Part shown: in pieces, positions 61,201-64,000 of the stretch | How positions within the stretch are numbered: position 1 is the stretch's first letter | Layout of the letters: every line of letters begins with the position of its first letter | Assembly: GCA_905221605.1 (NCBI GenBank) | Contig: CAJNDS010002524.1 | Span: forward strand, 621,134 to 685,133 | DNA from: Symbiodinium natans | Lineage: Eukaryota; Sar; Dinophyceae; Suessiales; Symbiodiniaceae | Reading direction: 5' to 3' | Length of the DNA stretch: 64,000 nt | Notes under the pieces: generated by a model | What the model was told of the DNA's origin: nothing | The model's database searches: none | Seen by the model: only the letters and a program-made list of their open reading frames with translations | Translations under genes and position numbers: made by a program

Positions 61201-64000
61201 CCTACAAGTAGGGTATTGAAAAGTAGGTGATAAGTACCCTTAGTGAGGCTGAAACCCTTACTTACTCTACTTCCAACCCTGGCCACATGATCAGTTTTGG
61301 ATTAAAGTCATCATGATCTGTATTTGTTGGCTAGAAGTGTTCCTGGTACAGGGCATGAGGGCCCATATTGTAACAAGGACCCCCGAAAGGAACCATATGT
61401 CAGAGACCTGCCCACCCATGTACCCAAGCAACAGGTCTAGCTTAATTTCTGTTATGGCGTCGGCTACAACCCTAAACCCTAAACCCTAAACCCTAAACCC
61501 TAAACCCTAAACCCTAAACCCTAAACCCTAAACCCTAAACCCTAAAGAAGAGAACGGCTACCGCACCCCACCGTCTCAACCTGCAACGTTCCGAAGCTCA
61601 ACCCCGAAGCCATGCCTCTGTCCCTATATCAGAAGGTTTCCGCAAGTAGGGTGTTATGAATATTATTATTGTTATTATTATATATATATATATATATATG
61701 TATATTTTTTTTTTTTTTTTTTTTTTGTTTTTTTTTTTTTTGGGGGGGGGGGGGTGTTCCTATGTTCACATATGTATGCTACCATAATATATATATATAC
61801 ATATTTAGATGATCATATGAACATTTACGATAAGGATTATACTCTTCTGAAGCATCTCAGGGGGATACCCCCCCCGCGCATGTCCGCCTTACCCCTGAGA
61901 AGCAACTCCCCGAACAAAATGATGATGGGGCTCAGCTTGGACTCCCATGGGCCCCAAGGCCGGCTGTTGCTGGTGCAGGGGGCCCCAGGTTAGGGTTTCA
62001 AGTTTAGGGTTTAGGGTTTAGGGTTTCGGGTTTAGGGTTTAGGGCTATAGGGTTTGCATGGCTGCAGGGTGAGAGGGTCTTGGAGCTATGGGTGTGCAGT
62101 AGGGTTTGGGGTTCGGGGTTGCAGGGTTTGGGGGTTTAGTTTGGGGCTTATCGGGCTTCATTCGGTCCTTCTGTAACGCCGGATCAGAGAAGTGAATAAT
62201 GCAAGTGGGTGGGTCTGTGATCATGTGGGGAGTTCGCGCCCCACTCCCCACACCCCCAAGCGGAAGGTATAGGTTTAAAGCGGGCTTTGAGCAGGATGGA
62301 GAATTCGGAGATCGTCGAACTGATCCAGTCCAAGGAGAAGCTCCAGCAGAAGGCCGTCGGTTTTCGAGATTTGCTAGACAGGGTTTAGGGTTTAGGGTTT
62401 TAGGGTTTAGGGTTTAGGGTTCTAGAAGCTATCCTAGAGAGCCCAATACCCTTTAATCCCTTCCTGAAGAAGTATTGCTTAAATGGAATTGAGCCTGTTG
62501 TAGTGTAAGACCGCTACAGCTATTGCGGGCTCCCCTGGTACCCTAGACCATAGGACCTATGACATGTTTTCTCGGGTTTGAGTTCAGGGTTTAGCAGACC
62601 CTAAACCCGAAACCCTAAACCCTCGCCCCAAGGATCCTGTGATAGTAGAGCCCCGCAGAACCCAGTTGTTCGATAGGGGCCTGTCTGCCTGTTGAAGGCT
62701 TCATCGGGTTTAGGGTTTGGGGTTTGGGGTTTGGGGTTTGAACCCTAAACCCTAGACCCGAAACCTCAAAAACCCTAAAACCCTAAACCCTAAACCCCAA
62801 ACAGGTGAGCGAGGCCCGTCACATCCTCGAGGAGTATGTTGGAATCGCGGGGAAGCCGCTCGCGATCCAGAAGCAGATCATTGGGGAGAGGCCAATGCAG
62901 CAAGCCCTCAATCCGAACTGCCACAATCCTACTAAACCCTAAACCCTTATATGCCCTAAGCTTCAACCTCAAGGCCTAAACCCTAAACCCATGTCACATG
63001 GGCTGTGAGTTCAGGGTCCGTTGGGTCTGGAGATGAGGACAGATGACTCGAAGAAGCTTAGGGTTTCTTGGTAAGCCCGCGGGTAATTTAGGGGTTCGGA
63101 ATAATTTCTAGTAGTCGTATTCCCTTATCGTCCCCTTTGTAACTATACTAGACCCCCTCAAACCCTATTCCAGTGGTTAAGACGTTTTCCCTTTCGGGGT
63201 TCCAGGTGACTGACCCCAAAAGGGCACCGTTTTTGCAAGATGCGAGTTGGTGAGTGTCTGTTTTATGTTTTGTGTAGTTGTGTTTAAGGCGTAAGGGAGT
63301 TTAAGGTTTGGTTTTTTTCCTGTTGTTTGCGGGTTTCGGAGTTTCAGGGTTAGGGCTTGTGGTTGTCTAGGGTTTGGGAGCTAAGGGGGGTGTGCGGAGT
63401 TTGGCTGTTTGAAACTGAGAATTCTGCAGAGCTTAGATGTCAGGCTGTTTCCACAAGTGCTCCAGTACTACCCCTTGCTCGCCGGCAAGCTCACCGGAGT
63501 CTTGCCCGCAAGGTGCTCCTACTGGTTCTTAGTAGGGAACGAGTAGGCACCTGTTTTCCCGTAGATATAGATATACGTAGCCCTTTAAGTGATTATGTAG
63601 TATTCCCTCCATATATATATATATATATATGTAATTTATAGTTTTAGCTTAAAACACTGACCTACGAAAAACTCGGGCCTGCAGTGCGACGTTTTCTGTA
63701 TATATATATATACATATGGGTATACCCTTTCAGGGATGGTATGGAATCCGGAGTAGAAAGTATCCCCCTTTGGAACCCATTGCATGATTACACAGGGTAC
63801 GTCCTTCCTTCATTCCCTGCTAAGAACCAGGAAGTGTTTAAACCCTAAACCCTAAACCCCAAACCCCAAAATTCAAACCCCAAACCCCAAACCCCAAACC
63901 CTAAACCCTTTCCGAGAAAAGGGGCCATCAATCTACGGGACGCTCTCCTTCGATCCCTACACACTAAACCCTCAGCCTTAAGCCCTACGCCCGACAGCAT
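46143..64000 (+). CDS. Gene model: tandem MLLE (PABC) domain protein, four domains visible
   Basis: Thirteen exons encode four successive copies of the MLLE fold, the five-helix C-terminal domain of poly(A)-binding protein that binds PAM2 peptides. Each copy has a P-x-x-x-Q-K-Q-x-x-G-E-R helix, a (L)(Y/F)P-x-V...P-x-x-A-G-(K/R)-(I/L)-T-G block, an (M)-(D/E)-N-S-E-(L/I) block and a V-x-E-A-R/K helix. Exon boundaries and phases repeat from copy to copy. MLLE is otherwise known in poly(A)-binding protein, in UBR5-type ligases, and in threes in fungal Rrm4. No RNA-recognition motif is in the window. The first upstream coding sequence is the reductase, to which this may be fused, and the gene runs off the right edge. 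Expected role: a cytoplasmic adaptor binding PAM2-containing partners. Confidence 0.83.
46987..47052 (+). CDS. MLLE domain 1, exon b
   Basis: Acceptor TTCGGAG|GCTGTA, donor GCAGC|GAGCCT. It codes LYPHVARSHPDIAGRITGLS then A. ITG-LSAA-MDNSELL keeps the spacing of ITG-MLLE-MDNSELL in human poly(A)-binding protein, but the MLLE letters themselves are not kept. Confidence 0.92.
48932..48989 (+). CDS. MLLE domain 1, exon c (58 nt)
   Basis: Acceptor GAAAG|GATGGA, donor GCAAAG|GCCGAT. It codes MDNSELLMLLSSEQHLKAK. Exon c is exactly 58 nt in domains 1, 2 and 3. Confidence 0.95.
49623..49741. mobile_element. Foldback element, GGAGGTTCATGG family
   Basis: 119 bp from TACTTGAAGGTTCACGGG to AAATGAACCTCCAAGTA, with the family core GACCATAGTT. 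A telomere-like tract abuts the left end. Confidence 0.82.
49858..49944. repeat. Dispersed repeat, copy 2 (partner at 18990-19077)
   Basis: It shares TTTATTGGGTTTCTT, AAGGCAGCTAAAA and AGTGCAGCCAAGA with copy 1. Confidence 0.6.
50159..50197 (+). CDS. MLLE domain 1, exon d (39 nt)
   Basis: Acceptor GGGTCAG|GTAGAC, donor AACAAT|GTGCCT (GT). It codes VDEAKRLLELYNN, the last MLLE helix. Exon d is 39 nt here and in domain 2. Confidence 0.92.
50562..50667. mobile_element. Foldback element, GGGGGCTCATG variant
   Basis: TACTTGGAGGTTCAGGGTAC and GTACCATGAACCTCCAAGTA are inverted ends; the interior has the CCCCCTAAGTCCTCTGAGTAGG signature in the opposite direction to that at 22025. Confidence 0.8.
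51374..51952. mobile_element. Element with ATATATATGGCAGTG inverted ends and CGCGACAA repeats
   Basis: ATATATATGGCAGTGAGTT at the left and AACCCACTGCCATATATAT at the right are complementary with one mismatch. The 579-bp interior contains about ten scattered CGCGACAA or CGCGACAGG motifs, two C homopolymers, and no plausible gene. Probable non-autonomous transposon. Confidence 0.72.
52033..52082 (+). CDS. MLLE domain 2, exon a (shortened)
   Basis: Acceptor CACCGAG|GTGACG, donor CCAGAG|GCGACC. It codes VTVNPAEIEGQPPEVQ then a split Arg. Compared with the other copies, the K-Q-x-x-G-E part before the Arg is missing, either lost or on an exon I did not find. Confidence 0.75.
53135..54341. other. 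Intronic stretch of MLLE domain 2
   Basis: It contains an AT-rich unique part (53200-53330), TTTAGGG arrays at 53503-53545 and 53879-53940, and an inverted pair related to GGGCCCATACATC...GTAAGGGACCATATGAAGGGCCCAT at 54100-54240. That last family also occurs at about 22930-23110 and 26690-26770. No gene seen. Confidence 0.55.
54342..54404 (+). CDS. MLLE domain 2, exon b
   Basis: Acceptor CATGCAG|GCTCTA, probable donor TCGGC|GTCCAG. It codes LYPRVARYQPELAGKITGFS, the most canonical A-G-K-I-T-G of the set. Confidence 0.9.
54422..54536 (+). repeat. TTTAGGG array after exon b of MLLE 2
   Basis: About sixteen heptamers, one with an extra T, begin 18 nt after the donor. Confidence 0.96.
54895..55020 (+). 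repeat. TG microsatellite and alternating T and G homopolymers
   Basis: GTGTGTGTGTG is followed by T-runs and G-runs of 9-15 nt. The open frames on both strands here are homopolymer artefacts. Confidence 0.95.
55527..55573. repeat. Inverted repeat TAAAAGCCCGTT / AACGGGCTTTTA
   Basis: A 12-bp stem with a ~20-nt AT-rich loop, in a telomere-repeat-free stretch (55150-55610). A related AAAAGCCCCAT / AGGGCTTTTTC pair lies just upstream. Confidence 0.6.
55813..55895 (+). repeat. TTTAGGG array
   Basis: About twelve perfect heptamers in the intron before exon c of MLLE 2. Confidence 0.96.
56094..56151 (+). CDS. MLLE domain 2, exon c (58 nt)
   Basis: Acceptor ACCAAG|GCTTCA, donor ACCAAG|GCTGGT. It codes LQQPELLEVLENEQLLQTK. 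The donor and acceptor contexts are almost the same sequence (CCAAGGCT). Confidence 0.92.
56225..56393. mobile_element. Foldback element pair
   Basis: The outer arms are TACTTGGAGGTTCATGGG and CCCATGAACCTCCAAGCA. An inner CACTTGGAGGTCCAGGGTAC at 56262 suggests one copy inserted near the end of another. Confidence 0.7.
56480..56680 (-). repeat. CA microsatellite and CCCTGTAAA/CCCTACAAA variant repeat
   Basis: CACACACA is followed by about twenty degenerate 8-9 nt telomere-like units, ending 28 nt before the exon d acceptor. Confidence 0.85.
56708..56746 (+). CDS. MLLE domain 2, exon d (39 nt)
   Basis: Acceptor AAGCAG|GTCGAG, donor GTCGAC|GAAGCT. It codes VEEARRIIVQHVD. An in-frame TAG lies 12 nt past the donor, so the exon would end the protein if unspliced. 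GAAG is repeated exactly at the next exon, which supports splicing. Confidence 0.88.
56892..56968 (+). CDS. MLLE domain 3, exon a
   Basis: Acceptor AACTAG|GAAGTG, donor GAGAAAG|GCCCGG. It codes TADELAEQPPELQKQFLGER, a very typical MLLE start. The intron before it is only 145 nt, the shortest in the window, and lacks telomeric repeats. Confidence 0.93.
57555..57655 (+). repeat. Tandem repeat of about 32 bp, three units
   Basis: Units of GGGAGGTGCCAGTTTAGGAG plus CCTGGGAGC-type spacers. A TG microsatellite lies at 57506-57523. Confidence 0.8.
57680..57861 (+). repeat. Tandem duplication of a 91-bp unit
   Basis: The unit from CAACTGGGGTCCAAAC to AACGTTCATTG is present twice head to tail with one or two differences, indicating recent duplication. 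Confidence 0.9.
57870..60420 (+). mobile_element. Decayed insertion with duplicated coding segments
   Basis: This stretch has no telomeric tract and a different base composition. Two partial copies of one protein segment are recognisable: FPIAPDGLCGWHCINASEDL...AYLATPR (58977-59070) and KAPHYCGWHSIIAGRDEHAY...LAVPRTPG (59920-60010). Each is followed by a RSTVGY...LL segment. Another repeat, GQAGHEALL...VWRACLQE, occurs three times at 57925-58160. A VDLTDSKESEQVDLTLSPSK segment reads near 59720-59780. Frames are broken repeatedly and a C homopolymer interrupts at 59611. The C-G-W-H pattern recalls cysteine proteases only loosely. I call it a remnant of a repeated dinoflagellate-type element. 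Confidence 0.5.
60784..60843 (+). CDS. MLLE domain 3, exon b
   Basis: Acceptor CTGGAG|GCTCTT, donor TGCTT|GACGTA. It codes LFPRVAAHQPVLAGKITGC. The intron before it carries the 57.9-60.4 kb insertion. Confidence 0.92.
61470..61545 (-). repeat. CCCTAAA array
   Basis: About eleven perfect heptamers in the intron before exon c of MLLE 3. Confidence 0.96.
61660..61755 (+). repeat. TTA, AT, T and G simple repeats
   Basis: TATTATTGTTATTA runs into an AT dinucleotide tract, a long T-run and a G-run. Confidence 0.95.
62295..62352 (+). CDS. MLLE domain 3, exon c (58 nt)
   Basis: Acceptor GAGCAG|GATGGA, donor CAGAAG|GCCGTC. It codes MENSEIVELIQSKEKLQQK. A TTTAGGG tract follows 29 nt after the donor. 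Confidence 0.94.
62805..62890 (+). CDS. MLLE domain 3 exon d joined to MLLE domain 4 exon a
   Basis: Acceptor AAACAG|GTGAGC, donor GGGAGAG|GCCAAT. It codes VSEARHILEEYVG and then IAGKPLAIQKQIIGER without an intron between, unlike domains 1-2 and 2-3. The linker is only a few residues, so domains 3 and 4 are packed closely. CCCTAAA tracts precede the acceptor directly. Confidence 0.93.
63444..63503 (+). CDS. MLLE domain 4, exon b
   Basis: Acceptor TGTCAG|GCTGTT, donor GTCTT|GCCCGC. It codes LFPQVLQYYPLLAGKLTGV. The rest of domain 4 lies beyond the right edge. Confidence 0.9.
63532..63830. mobile_element. Foldback element, TTCTTAGTAGGGAA family, copy 2
   Basis: CTGGTTCTTAGTAGGGAACGA and TCATTCCCTGCTAAGAACCAG are inverted ends with two mismatches. 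The interior is AT-rich. The left end starts 28 nt after the donor of the MLLE 4 exon, so the element's arms could play the pairing role of telomeric tracts in other introns. Confidence 0.75.

Noticed and set aside
1-64000. The window as a true chromosome end
   Set aside because: The heptamer tracts are short, occur in both orientations and alternate with exons over the whole length; they are interstitial. No terminal array reaches either edge.

Overview
The window looks like nuclear DNA of a dinoflagellate, Symbiodiniaceae-like. That identification is an inference. It rests on hundreds of short dispersed tracts of the plant/alveolate telomeric heptamer TTTAGGG (or CCCTAAA), on introns that start mostly with GC or GA instead of GT, on an AG|G acceptor rule, and on genes cut into tiny exons (25-86 nt) spread over tens of kilobases. 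No bacterial-type operon, rRNA or tRNA was recognised, and the spliced-leader sequence was not found. Nearly all long open frames outside the retroelement are artefacts of the repeats. The real genes are invisible to an ORF search and were assembled here by hand, from reading frame, phase and family motifs.

Layout. 1-2942: telomere-like repeats, foldback elements and one or two unassigned exon-like blocks. 2943-6516: a Penelope-like retroelement with ~182 bp direct terminal repeats (pLTRs), each holding a hammerhead ribozyme, plus ORF1 and a reverse transcriptase ORF without a GIY-YIG endonuclease. A GGGAAAA heptamer immediately before the stop of the ORF1 tail would place a -1 frameshift exactly into the RT frame. 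About 8670-27086 (+): a gene of at least 19 micro-exons for a 3-hydroxyisobutyrate-dehydrogenase-like (beta-hydroxyacid dehydrogenase) NAD(P) enzyme. About 30802-45027 (+): a short-chain dehydrogenase/sepiapterin-reductase-like gene, at least 11 micro-exons, with the N, S, Y and K active-site residues visible. 46143-right edge (+): exons coding for four consecutive MLLE (PABC) domains, the peptide-binding fold of poly(A)-binding protein. The phase of the last reductase exon fits the first MLLE exon, so the two may be one gene. The intron at 56969-60783 holds a ~3 kb decayed insertion with duplicated coding segments.

The most striking feature is the intron architecture. In most introns a TTTAGGG tract lies within about 100 nt after the donor and a CCCTAAA tract lies shortly before the acceptor, or the reverse, so the two ends of the intron RNA can pair. 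In at least one intron, complementary arms of a foldback element family take the same place. Across 41 donors that I could place, about 25 begin GC, 10 GA and 6 GT. All but one acceptor are AG followed by G, so each intron is bounded by a direct repeat of 1-6 nt. This resembles intron gain by mobile DNA (introners). All splice sites are inferred from the sequence alone, without transcript data.
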